A DNA stretch of 64,000 nt from Eucommia ulmoides (lineage: Eukaryota; Streptophyta; Magnoliopsida; Garryales; Eucommiaceae). Location: assembly GCA_016647705.1 (NCBI GenBank), contig CM028335.1:13847905-13911904 (forward strand), given 5' to 3'. The notes beneath the pieces were generated by a model. The model made no database searches. It saw only the letters and a program-made list of their open reading frames with translations, and was not told where the DNA came from. Numbering within the stretch: position 1 is the first letter of the stretch; each line of letters begins with the position of its first letter. The position numbers were made by a program, and so were the translations under genes. Below, in pieces: positions 11,386-22,938 of the stretch.

Positions 11386-12231
11386 TCTAGAGCTAAGATA
11401 TTTTTTTTTAATAATGATTCATTTGAAAAATGAGAAAGATAAGTATGAATCATTATTAGGAAAAAACATCTCAGGTTTAGTGGAATGATAAAAAGACAAA
11501 AGAAAAAACTCCAATTAAAGATCACATGTTGAACATAACCATTTTTCTATTCAAAATCATTAACAATGTTTTCAATTTTATGGAATTAAAAATAATGTGA
11601 ATTGTAAAGGATCAAATGTGTAATTTGACAAAACTTAAAGTCCACCTAGATACCCACCCGATATGAGGGACAAGCAGTGAATAAGCATCCAATAAACCCT
11701 AAACTTGTTTGAAAATCAACATGTTACGTAGTTGATCCAAAGGGATCAATATCGCAAAAGTGTTAACCTGATCGGCTAATGGGGCGGGACATCTAGCTGA
11801 CGTTTGCTAGTGTTTGTACATTTCTATTTCTACTTCTAATAATTGGGATTATAATTTTGTTTTCAATTTTGGGAAATAAAAATATATTTGGCAATGACTA
11901 TTGTCCTTAAAGTTTTTTCTTTTAATACATGAGAACGAACACAAGAAACATGTTTGGTTACAACTTTTGTTCCTTTTTTTTTCCGTTAAATGTATGGTGG
12001 CTGGTGGGGCAGTAGTGAGAATAGTTTTTTGGGAGTGAATAAGAAACAACATTTTTTTTCTCATATTATTAAGGAAATCAGGAATTACTCCCAAAGAATA
12101 GAAACGTGTTTACCAAACGCGTTTCTGTATGTCAAAACCAAAATTTTGAGAGCAGAAAAAAAATCTGGGAACAGAATCAATAACCGAACGGGGAAATATA
12201 TGTGCATTCATTTTTGCTACCCAACCTATAA

Positions 12232-12298
<67 letters not shown>

Positions 12299-12957
12299 TT
12301 TTTTTAATTATTTTGTTATTATTTAATTTTTAATACTCCCTCTAATTTTTTATTTCCCCTTTCCTTCTTTCTCCATTTCTTCCTTCTTCTTCAGCAAGCA
12401 GTTGCCGTTGCCAACGATGTCGCCTCTGCGACTGCCAAAGTCAGGTGTCTCTTGATTTCTCACTCTCATCTTCTATATATATAGTAGAACTAGCGTATAA
12501 TCCGTTCATGAAGGCACAAGTGTAAAACAAATAAAAGAAATAATAGCTTTTGATTATTTTTGACATGATCTCTATTGATACAACTTTATTTTTTGGTAAG
12601 CTATTTATACTGCATTCTACACCCATTTAATTTGAACATCAATAATAAGTAATAATTAAATATCAATAGTAATTAATAATTAAGAGTAATACAAAATAAG
12701 GAGACATGACATAGGTTATATGATAGTAATAAATAAATTATACTATAAACAATTTAATAAACATTACTTCGCCAATATAATTGATTCGCAATAAGAGAAA
12801 GAAAGATTGTATATTTTATATAACTACATAGAACTTCTAATAAATTCTTTTCTGCTTCATCTACACAATAAAAAAAAATTAAATACAAAAGAAACAAATT
12901 TAGACATGAAAATTACATGGAAAGAAAAAAAGAACTTAAGAGTTACAAATTTTATCA
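11386..12957. other. AT-rich non-coding DNA with a long (AT)n tract
   Basis: Apart from the extra arm at 11515-11680 and the (AT)n run at 12236-12295, no gene, TIR pair or RNA gene is seen. Confidence 0.4.
12236..12295. repeat. (AT)n microsatellite
   Basis: About 60 bp of uninterrupted alternating A and T. Confidence 0.95.
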
Positions 12958-12965
12958 CCCCATTG

Positions 12966-14124
12966 TAGGGATGGTCATGGGCTTGGGGGCTCGCCCGGCC
13001 CAACCCTATTTTTTTAGGGCTTGGGTTGTGGTTTTAAGCCCATGGGCAGGGTTCGGGCTGTGATTTTAGGGCCTGATCAATTGTAGGGTCAGGCTTGGGT
13101 AAGGCCAAATTGTTTTAAGGCCAGCCCGGCCAGGCCCGAAGATTTTTTTTTTTTTTTTTTTAATATATATATATATGCACACTATTCCCAGCCCAACCCT
13201 AATCTATTTCATTTCCCCACCCTCTTCGCAGCTGCGCTGAGACCTGAGAGTGAGAGCCCATTCCCTACCCTAACCCTGTTCTCGTTCCTCCATTCCCCGC
13301 CTTGCATCACTACTGCCATCGATGGCTGATTCGCCATCTTCGATCACTGTCTCGCCGTCTTCGATCGCTCAATCACTCGTTGTCATCGATCGCTCAGTCT
13401 CTTCTTTGTGCGTCGTCGTTGATCGTTGTTGTCATTCGTCGTCTTTGGTTGCCATGACGGAGTTTTGGTAAGTGGTTAGTTTGATTTGTTCTTGATTTTT
13501 GTTCCGAAGGAGCACATCGTTCCTCCTCCTTTCATTTTGGGTTTGTTTACTGAGAAAACAAGAGCAAATCGTTAACGCGGAATTGTTAATCACAAGGAGC
13601 GAATCCAAGAGCCTCGATCTGATGGATGGCTTGATGAGTCCAAGCGTACTATAGAAACTGCAGATCACGAGTGTAGGAGTGGTTACGCAATCAAATTTCG
13701 CCATCAATGAAGCTTCCACTCAAACTCAAGAGGTTAATTCACATTCTGATGCTTAAATTTCCTCTCCATTCAGTAGATCCGGACTCAATTCATGCAAAAA
13801 TGTGTAGGGTACTAGGGTTATCTTTTAGGTTTTTCAATTGCTATTCACCTCTATTTTTCTGATGATCTATTGCTGTGTAATTTTTAGGCTATTTTTTTTT
13901 ATGGATTTTAGGGTTAATTGAAAATTATTTTTAAAATTATATATTAAAAAAATTTATAGGGTCGGGCCTAGGGCCGGGCTTGGGCTTGATTTTTTTGCCT
14001 AGGATCGGGCTTGGGAATGGTAATAGGGCCCGATCTTAGGGCCGGGCCGGGCTGGCTGGGCTCGGGCCTAACAAATTCTTGTAATATCCCAGTCAAAGCC
14101 CACCCCAGCCCATGACCAACCCTA
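12966..14124. mobile_element. hAT-type non-autonomous DNA transposon
   Basis: Termini TAGGGATGGTCATGGGC and, in reverse complement at the right, TAGGGTTGGTCATGGGC form the TIR. A perfect 8-bp duplication CCCCATTG flanks it (12958-12965 and 14125-14132), diagnostic for hAT. Both subterminal regions are packed with GGGCTTGGG / GGGCCGGGC motifs, as in hAT elements that use clustered transposase sites. The interior (about 13190-13740) is less AT-rich and looks like a 5' leader with TCGATCG-rich sequence, but no transposase motif is found. Probably a deletion derivative of a larger element. Confidence 0.8.
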
Positions 14125-14343
14125 CCCCATTGTGATCATTAAATTCAAGCAATAACCCTTAACCATCTTAGCAAATAAAAAAATTGCCAAATTAAAATAT
14201 TATGTTTTATCTCACAACAATCATAAATAAAATGCTTAATTTAATAACAATATATTTTTATTTTTTATTTAAAAAAAATAAAGTCAATAATTACAACACA
14301 ACTTACTTGGAGAAACATTTGAAAATTGAAAACAAAAATTATA

Positions 14344-14640
14344 TTAGGTTGCGTTTGGGTAAGGAATTTGGTAAATGATGGGATTTCGAAATCTCATCAT
14401 TTACCAAATCTCTTGTTTGAATAACTATTTCAATCGAATAAATTGATTATGTAATTTTATAATTCTCTTATTTGGATAAATTAACACCATTTGTAAAATA
14501 CACCGAAATCATGGAATAATTCTCAAACTAGTAAATCTGAAGAACAAGAAATCTAAAGAACAATTCTCAAAAGAATAACATGAAAAGAACGAGAAATCTA
14601 AAGAACAAAAGCCAACGAACGAAAAAGAACAAAAGCCAAA
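14344..14640. mobile_element. MITE end or truncated PIF/Harbinger-like element
   Basis: TTAGGTTGCGTTTGGGTAAGG at 14344 is followed by a subterminal palindrome (GGTAAATGATGGGATTTCG and its complement). The same terminus occurs inverted at about 41147-41170. The TTA next to the terminus fits a 3-bp Harbinger-type target site. I could not find the partner end nearby. Confidence 0.4.
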
Positions 14641-15373
14641 GAAGGGAATACTCACGTATGTGTTAATTTGTAGGTCAACGAGTTAAAAAACAGAGAAAAA
14701 AGGGAATACTCAACCTCGGCCGAGAGTGTTTTTGTATCGGAGCAATCTAAAACAAACGTATGAACTAGTTTGAGATTACGGATTAACAGACCAACATAAG
14801 GCACTATTGCGTATGACACCATTTGCCAAAATCTTCGAAATGTTCTACAAGAAGCAAGTGTCGCTTGAGAATATCCATAAAAATGACAATCTGATAGAGA
14901 AAATCATACTGAGTTATGTCCCAGCCCAGTCAGCATTCAGAATCGGAGGGAAATTGGTGAGGCTGACACCACTGGACATACAGTTGATTTTTGGTTTGAC
15001 AGTAGGGGATGGAGTCATTGTGCATAATAGATACACGAATGCTGAATCGAAATTCCTCTGAAAACTGAAGCTGACAAACCCGAGAGAGTTTAGTGTGGCC
15101 TACTTGAGGTCTTTGGTGGAACAACAGGTAAAGAATACAAGTGAGGAAAGCGCACACGACATCGTTCACTTGTTGTGCTTGCATCTCTTGTCCACATGCT
15201 TCTTCATGACTACTGGACAGCAGGTGTCACAGTGGCTCGTTCAATATGTGGAAGATATCGAACGTATGAACAACTACAATTGGCCAGATGCAATTGTTAC
15301 AAACTTGGAGACGAGTCTGAAAAAATCACACACCGAGCCAAGATCCGTTACGGGGTGTGTCCTCGCACTGCAG

Positions 15374-15493
15374 GTAAAATCTAAAATCACTCAAAGTGAA
15401 TTTTATCAGTAAATGGATGTTCTCGTAATTACTGTTTATCGCGTTGCTGTAGATTGTCAACTTATTTCCCCCAACTACTTATTTTGTTTTCAG
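15374..15493 (+). other. Probable intron in the Ulp1-type gene
   Basis: Donor CTGCAG/GTAAAATC and acceptor TTTTCAG/TATTGG bracket a 120-bp AT-rich stretch. Splicing joins GCVLALQ to YWLC, the conserved order in this family. Confidence 0.6.
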
Positions 15494-17254
15494 TATTGGC
15501 TTTGCTAACACACGACATTATCGACAGCCATAGAGGGGCGGAAATTTGCAATACCGAGGATACAACGGTAGTGTTTGATTGCATACACCTCTTCCATCGG
15601 GTCTACCCCGATCAACGACCTATTAAATGATCAGGTAAAAAATTCTGGATCGATTTTTTAACATTCTATTCTAATTATATTTTTGTTTTGCCTTACGTTT
15701 TAAATGCGTTCAGGTTAAAGTTGGGAATATCGAGGAGAGCTTGCTTGAATTTCAATCTAGCATCATACCCCCCCTCCCCGGATGCTGACGAAGTTGTGAT
15801 GGAAACTGTCGCGGACTTTCGTGACGAATCTAAAGATACCATACGCGAATAACGAAGAATTGAGAAGGGCAAGGGTATTGTTGATGAAGATGATCCTAAA
15901 ATCCAAGCAATGGTTGACAGGATTTTGGGCAAGTCGTTGATCCCCCATCGTAAGCCAGGCAACAATGCAACGCCAGGATCCGACGTCCGATTTGGGCGTG
16001 GATTGCAGTCAATCGTACAGTGACATCACGCCTCTCACCTCATACGACATTGTCGTTGATGACGTTTATCATGCATTGGATCAAATGCAGGATGATTTTT
16101 ACGCAAAACAAATAGAAGAAAACCAGACAATCGAAGCGCTGCAACAGATCGTCTCATTAGCATGACTATCCTTAATATTGATTTGCAAACGGAACTTAAC
16201 TAATAGAAAAATCAGCATGATGCAATGATGGCTGATCTTACCACACGATTAACGAAAGTTGTTACCGAAAAGGCTCAGATGGAACTAGAAATGGGCGTTC
16301 ATGTTGTCACTCAAAAACATCGCAATTTGCAGCCAGACCCCGAGAAGGATAATTTGAAAAAGAGATGTGCAGAGTTGGAGATACAATTGAAAACAACATT
16401 GGACAATAACATTATGTTGAAGGAAGCTAAGAATGCGAGTAGGTATTCATACATGCAAACAATCAAGGAGCTGAATAAGCAGATTGCTGATATGCATGTT
16501 CAAATTAAGGGGTATGCAGCATCAGCACAGCAGCAATCTGCTGTCTTCTCGCTGCCTACATTATTTGTGTCACCGCCCACCGAGATAACACCACAGCCGC
16601 CGCCCATGCTTCAACTGAAACACCGCCGAACCCCTGCACTGACTTGGTGATATCGGGTGCAACTCCCATTTCTGTTGTTGCCCCTAGAAATGCCTCTGCA
16701 ATCGCTGGGTATGAAACATCCCCACCCCCTAAAGTGAATTCCATGATAAAGAGACTAAAGGTAAAGGTTAGGCAGCCAGCACACAAAGGTAGCGATTTCG
16801 TCTGCCTAGGGCCAAAAGCAAAAGGTAAGGAAAAGGTCACTGGGGATGTTTTAGATGTTGACGAACTTCTTGTTTTTGAGTACGAGGACAACATCAAACT
16901 GCTCAAACGAAATAGATGCAAAATAGAGATGATGTTAAGCGATGACGATTGGGAAATGCTACAGATGATATACATTGAGGAAAGGATTGGGTAACATTAA
17001 TTTCTATCGTTTTATATGATTATTTTAGCTGATTTTATCGAGAGAAAAAAAAACTTACCACGTTCCAATATGATTTCAGGGGCCTGGTGTATGGGGGGGC
17101 CAAACCACTGTCGACTGTGAGCCTAGGGGACTCCATATGCATACTTAAAGAGAGATAGATGGCTGACAATGTAAGTTGTACGTTTCTAAAATCGTTATAT
17201 AATAGCGAGGTCTTTTTAACAAGTGCACATTTTTTTGTTCTCCCTGATTGAGGT

Positions 17255-17600
17255 AATATTCACTCACCCTCAACGTTGATATCCACATGCCCCATCCATT
17301 GTTAGGGGACAGGCAGACCATTTTTGTTGATCATTGGTTGTGCGTTAAATATTCACTCACCCCCAATGTTGATATTCACATGCACCCTCCTCCGTAATTA
17401 CGAAAAAAGAAAAAACTATTTTCATCAATCGTTGGACTGCGCGTTAGTATTCACTCACAACCAAACGCATTTTTTCAAAAAAATCTTTGTTTCCCGTCAG
17501 AAGTGTTCACTGTGTTGAATTAGGGGTTGGCGAGGTTTTTTAAGCAATTGCAAACCTGATTGGTTTTGTTCAATTAAGTTAATATTCACTCACCCCCAAC
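17255..17600. repeat. Cluster of TATTCACTCAC motifs in non-coding DNA of the MULE
   Basis: Copies of TATTCACTCAC begin at about 17258, 17350, 17449 and 17583. Three are followed closely by CCC and CAA/CAC, two also by TTGATATYCACATGC. They lie between the coiled-coil and Ulp1 exons. Confidence 0.7.
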
Positions 17601-18764
17601 ACATTTGATGTTCACGCACTCATAGCCAACGCCTTTTTGTATTTTTCAGGTGCTTGATGCTTATGGTGAATATCTAGAAAATATGACGCACAGTCTCAAT
17701 CTTAAACAAGCAGGAAAAACGGGAGGACAGTTTGATACATCCAAATTTACTTTGGCGCAGATCTGGGTATAGACGAAAGTCTTCTTTCGTTTTTAATATG
17801 TTCATGAATATGATATCTAATTTTGGATGCGTTGTTTTCCAGACGATAATCTGGGGAAAATACAAAAATCTGAAAACCCATATCCGCAAAACAATCAGTG
17901 AAACATTTACCTCGAATTGTAGGTACATTATTTTTCCTTTGATTTTCCCTAGTATTCATGTAACCCTCAATCATTGGACTATTTTGGTCTTCGACATTTT
18001 TGAAAAACGGTAAAAATTCTACAATTCGCTCCTGCCATGTGATCCCACAACTGATCGCTACTACAGCAACGCGTGCATTGTGGTATGAAAAAAATACTTC
18101 CGTACGCATCACTTTTTATGGTCGCGTTACATGTCTGTGTCTAACAATAATCTCTTGACAGAAACAATTTGTAGAAACGCATATAAACGACAATATACTG
18201 CAAGATTGGAGGGATGCTCCAATAGAACAATGTGTGGACTGTCCATAGCAAAAGGGATCATATGTCCCAAACTGCATATCACACTTCCCTCATTTTTTTC
18301 ACAAAAACTAACGCATTTGTCTCCGTTTTTGAAAAATCCTAATACTTTTGTGTCTTTGTTTTTACCAGGACTGAATGCGGTGTCTTTGTGACATCCATCA
18401 TAAAGAACTATGCTGAGAATAAGGTTATGCCGAAGAATATAATTGCGGGTAATACAAGAAATATGCGGAAGACTATTGTACATAGTCTGTTGAATGATCC
18501 ACCTAGGAGTTGGTCGTTGTCAGGCGGTATGGCCAGAAATGAGTCTGCAAATGTGTCATCGTCGTGACCAACAACTCAATGAAACCCTATCGGAATGTAT
18601 TTAATAACTTTTTTGGTGTGCATCCAATGCGATTGGAGAAAAAAAAAGTTGTTCATTTTAATTTTTTGGTATAAATTGACAATTATATGTTCAAGTTTTT
18701 TCCAATATTTTTTTGATCTTTTGTTTTGAATCATAGAACAAAGACAAAAAAAATGGGTTTATCT

Positions 18765-19250
18765 GTGAGTGAATATTTACGTGCATCTCACACAACAATG
18801 AAAAATTGTGTTTTTCTTTGTGTCAATACATTGCATGGGTGTGTAAGTATCAATCAAATTGTGTATGAGTGAATATTTCCATGGTGTTTTTCTTTGTGTC
18901 AATACATAGCTTGGTGTGTGAGTATAAATCAAATTGTGTGTGAGTGAAAATTTACGAAATTCAGGAGAACTTAAACTGAAGTGAGTAAATATTAACTTTT
19001 TATCATTTTATTGTTAACATTAACTTCGTCCAGAAACATTGTACATTACGACCCCTCAAAAAGTGAACGAATACGTTGAGTGAATATTACTCGATTCTAT
19101 ACGTTGAGTAAATATTTACTCGGTTTAACAAAAATGTTCACTAATGAGTTAATATTCACTCCCCATGCCCACCCCCGGTTTATCCTTTTCAATGTCTGAC
19201 AAAAAAATCGCTTACGTTGATATTCATGATTGAGTTAATATTCAATCCGC
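18765..19250. repeat. Second cluster of GAGTGAATATT/AATATTCACTC motifs
   Basis: Between the two convergent genes are GTGAGTGAATATTTAC (18765), ATGAGTGAATATTTCC (18865), GTGAGTGAAAATTTACG (18940), ACGTTGAGTGAATATTACTC (19073), ACGTTGAGTAAATATTTACTC (19101) and GAGTTAATATTCACTCC (19145). More diverged copies reach 19245. The core GAGT.AATATT.ACTC is palindromic. Same motif as at 17255-17600. Confidence 0.7.
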
Positions 19251-20684
19251 TCGCAAAAAAATAGTTTTTCACCCTGTCCTCACCCCACGTTGTTCGCTGC
19301 CTAGACAAGATGGCATAATACACTTCACAATACACAATAAAACCCACATGCATTAAAGCTGCAGTAAGTAAAAAAAAAAAAACTTCCATAATCAAAATAT
19401 TCAGCTTAAAAAATCTTTAAAACTAATAATGTATGTGTCCTGTGTAAACATGCACGTATCATCTGATTCATTCGCCAAAAAAAAATCAAAAATAAAAGAA
19501 ATATTTTGAAAAAAAGAATGATGTTATCGACTCAAATTGCTGCAGTGCACGACTTGCGATTGTGGTGCCTATATTTTTTACACCTTCCACATTTTATCTC
19601 TACAACCTCTCCTTTCGATAGTATACGTTTTTTTCCTGGGACAGCCAGGTTGCCGTTTCGTAATTTGAGGAATAATGACGGCTTTCATTTCATCCCAAGT
19701 TGGTTTCTCAATAGTCGGGACTCCATAGATACCTTCTGAATAACATTTCCAATAATGCTCAACAGAAAAATATACCTCTTTATATGAATACAGGTTATCC
19801 CCGCTATGTTGTATAACCGCGCAAGCATGCATACAAGGGAACCCATTGCCTTACCAATTGAAACACGCGCAAGTCCTCTTGTCCATGTCCACAATCACAG
19901 AAGGGTTTGAATGCACTTCGTATCTGTTTTTCTGACATTCCACGACAGCCCATGTCCGACCATCCCTAATCATTTGTCCTATCGATTCTTCGCATATGGG
20001 GCACAACACGGATGTCATTGTCAATGATTCTGAGCGTCTATTAGATAGATGGGCCATCAGTTTACATCTAATTTTGTCGATCATTAATATGATGGACAGG
20101 TGACGATATTCACAAATCCACGCATTGAATAATTCAGCTAAATTTGAAGACATCTCGCCGTATCGTTTACCTCTGAAATATATGTTGCAAAAATTTTCGA
20201 GGGGTACGTCATGAAGGAAATTTTCTACCCGACCCTTACCTTCAATCTTCAACTCATCCAAGTACATATTGAATTTCTCCATTGTTGTAGCGTATGCCAT
20301 ACAAACATATTTATAAACCAACTTCTTTTTTAACCGTTGTTTCATGCCAGCTAATTTATCTTTTAGATTGTTCTTCAAGTGATTCAAGTAGAATGAATGG
20401 AAACAAATTGAAAACATTTTACGAACACCTTCAAGTATGTCACCGTGACGATCGGATATAAAGGTCAACACCCGATCGTGTGAAAAAATTTGCGCAGATG
20501 CCCCATGAACCAGAACCAATTGTCGTCGTTCTCAGCATCAACGACGACAAAGGCAACCAGGAACAACCCTGAAAAAAAAATGGTAGGTTTGATAACACTA
20601 CAAAAAATTAGGTTAATCAAAAAAAAAAAAAAATCACGTAAAAACTCAAAAAAATACCAAACGTTGATATTAGATTGCTAATAT

Positions 20685-20722
<38 letters not shown>

Positions 20723-20857
20723 AAAACACATTATTACCATTGTTCCCATCCTCTGCATTTGCAGCCAGCGGGCATCCCTTGTATCTACCCCTCAGAAATA
20801 TACTGTCAAGGAAACACATTGGCCTGTAATAATTGAAGCCACGGATTATTGCATTAA

Positions 20858-22938
20858 CGGCATGTTTGGTTGGACGGGATGGAATGAGGGTGGAATGGAA
20901 TGAGAGAAAGAATGGAATGAGAGAAGGAATGTAATGGAATTGTCAATGGAATCACTATTCCATTCTCTTGTTTGGTTGGTATGGAATGAGAGAAGGAATA
21001 GAATAGTGAAATATAGTAAAATTACCATTATGTCCTTATGAAATTATTAAACTAAATTTAATAAGTTATATCAAATTAATTTGCATATATATTGTCTATT
21101 ATCCTCACTTACCATTTGGGACTCTCAAACCATTCCTCCTACTCAATGCATCTCTAAGAACTCTACCATCAGCAGCAGATCCTTCCCATCCCGGTAGAAC
21201 ATATATAAATTGCTCATCTTGAGAGCAGACGGCTAATACGTTTGTGGCAAGTTCCCCCTTTCGATTGCGGTATCTAGGTCTATCTACTAAAGGTACTCGT
21301 ACCTTGATGTATGTCCCATCTAAAGTACCGACACAATTCTATGGACAAGTAAAGTGAATTTCATCAAAATACTATATTTAAAAAAAAATATCGATAAATT
21401 ATCTTTTATCTTAGTTATATTTAAATAAGAAAAAATATTATACCTTGAACCACTTCCATCTCCAATCAGTCGAGTCTTGAGGTACAGGCTCAGGCGTTTT
21501 CAGTAATTCTTGTTGCAATCGTATTACCGCATGGAGCACATCATGAAAATATCTACTAATTGTCTCAGCAGACCTTTTAAAGTCCCTTTGTATGACTCGA
21601 TTCTTTACATGATGCGCTAGAATTTCCAGAAACATTGCTACTTGTTCATCCACTAATAAATGTTTACTCGATCTTAAACCTACTTCTACAAGTCTATTAC
21701 ATAAAATGGTAAAAGCACGTCGATCCATTCTAAGTAAACTCATACAATTACCATCGCTTTCATAGACACGTTCCAACAAATTCTTTCTATTTTTTTGAAA
21801 ATCAAGAACATATCTTCGTCTTGATAAAGTCATTTTTCGTCGTTGTATTTGTATAACAGTAATCATCATCATTTGTAGAAACCAATAAGCAATATGCATT
21901 GTGTGTAACCAATGCATGTATATAGCTACCAAATTTGTGTTGGCCATTACTGCATATGAAAATTAACAAAACAAATAAAACAAATGAACCCTTCAATAAT
22001 CTGTTTGTTGAATCAGAAATAAAAACACATCAGAAATATAACATATGCATATGTACACAGCAGTGATGAACACCAGTGATGAACACCAATGTAGCTAGAC
22101 TCTTTGCTACCAAACATGTTTTCATTTTTGAAAAACGCCATTAACAGAAACAGAATTAGAAGTAGAAACAGAAAAATGGGGAAAGATCAAAGGTGCGATT
22201 GAAGAACGAAACATTATGACGAATCTCAGGTCAATGGTGAAGATCAATGGTGCACTACATGGATCTATTCAAGCCAATCGATCAAAAGAAGCATAAAATC
22301 GAAACATTATGACGAATCTCAGGTCCAAATACGAACGAAACGATTTATCACTAAATCGATCACGAGCAAACATGAACGAAATCAAGAACTGTAAACAATC
22401 TGAGGAGCGGCTGAGCTAAATAGATCATGAGCAAACTGTAAACGAAATCAAACATAAATACGCGTACCTATGGCCGATCCAAAAGACGATCCGAGAGTTG
22501 CAGCTTTGAAATCTGACGAGTGGCTGAGCTAGGGTTTTCGATTGATTTTGATCTGAGGCCGATCGAATCTGGAAGATGCGTTGCGAGAAGCTGCGATGAG
22601 AGAAGATGGATCACGCGGCTGCTCTGCTACAAGATGAACCACGCAACGCCATGGGCTGCTCTGCGGAGAAGACGATGCGCGATGGATGCCCTAGCTCTCG
22701 ACTGATCGGGCTGTTTAAGTGCCGAAGGATTACTGCAGGGGCAAATATGTAATTTCAAATATTGATTCCAATGTGCTAAACTTCATTCCGGCCTGTCTGA
22801 AACGGAATGCCATTCCAGCCCATTTCATTCCAACGGAATCACATAAATGATTCCATTGGGCAACCAAACAACGGAATAGGAATCGAGGGCGGAATGCGAT
22901 TCCATTCCGCCCTCGATTCCATCTAACCAAACATGCCG
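20858..22938 (-). mobile_element. PIF/Harbinger DNA transposon, internally deleted
   Basis: TIRs CGGCATGTTTGGTTGGA (left) and its complement TCTAACCAAACATGCCG (right), flanked by TAA on both sides (20855-20857 and 22939-22941), the 3-bp target typical of PIF/Harbinger. It sits inside the MULE transposase. Removing it with one TAA restores a continuous frame reading FIAF-NAIIRGF. It carries the 5' exons of a Harbinger transposase on the - strand but lacks the exon with the end of the catalytic domain. GGAATGAGAGAAGGAAT-type subterminal repeats occur near the left end. Confidence 0.85.
21113..21947 (-). pseudogene. PIF/Harbinger transposase (DDE nuclease), 5' two exons only
   Basis: Exon 1 (21444-21947) contains SLLRMDRRAFTILCNRL, DEQVAMFLEILAHHVKNR and SAETISRYFHDVLHAV. 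It ends DWRWKWFK at a GT donor. A 105-bp intron (21339-21443) joins in phase to exon 2 (21113-21338): NCVGTLDGTYIKV, with the first catalytic Asp, then RYRNRKGELATNVLAVC and PGWEGSAADGRVLRDAL. Exon 2 ends at a good donor (GGTAAGT). The expected next exon, with the rest of the DDE domain, is missing before the TIR. The coding part is unusually open for this window, so the insertion may be relatively young. No second Myb-like ORF was recognised. Confidence 0.8.

Larger units (their letters stand above)
14807..18567 (+). pseudogene. DUF1985-like plus Ulp1-type cysteine protease gene of a MULE (Kaonashi-type), decayed
   Basis: The N-terminal part (14807-15373) reads FRIGGKLVRLTPLDIQLIFG and later YVEDIERMNNYNWPDAIV, matching the DUF1985/plant-mobile-type region that precedes Ulp1 domains in transposon proteins. 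Intron 15374-15493 (GT-AG) precedes YWLC. The middle (16225-16650) is heptad-like and probably coiled coil. The C-terminal Ulp1 domain includes NHWTILVFD (His codon 17972-17974) and ECGVFVTSIIKNYAE (Cys codon 18376-18378). The usual catalytic Asp is Asn in FYNSL. The CPQQ oxyanion motif reads CP-stop-Q. Stops at 15059-15061 and near 15510 also break it. It converges on the MULE transposase gene (19532-23964, - strand), the known arrangement of Ulp1-bearing MULEs. It presumably acted as a SUMO-protease-like protein; not functional now. Confidence 0.75.

Noticed and set aside
17747-18483. Open frames antisense to the Ulp1 exons
   Set aside because: Shadows of the real + strand Ulp1 reading frame, whose His and Cys motifs are clear.
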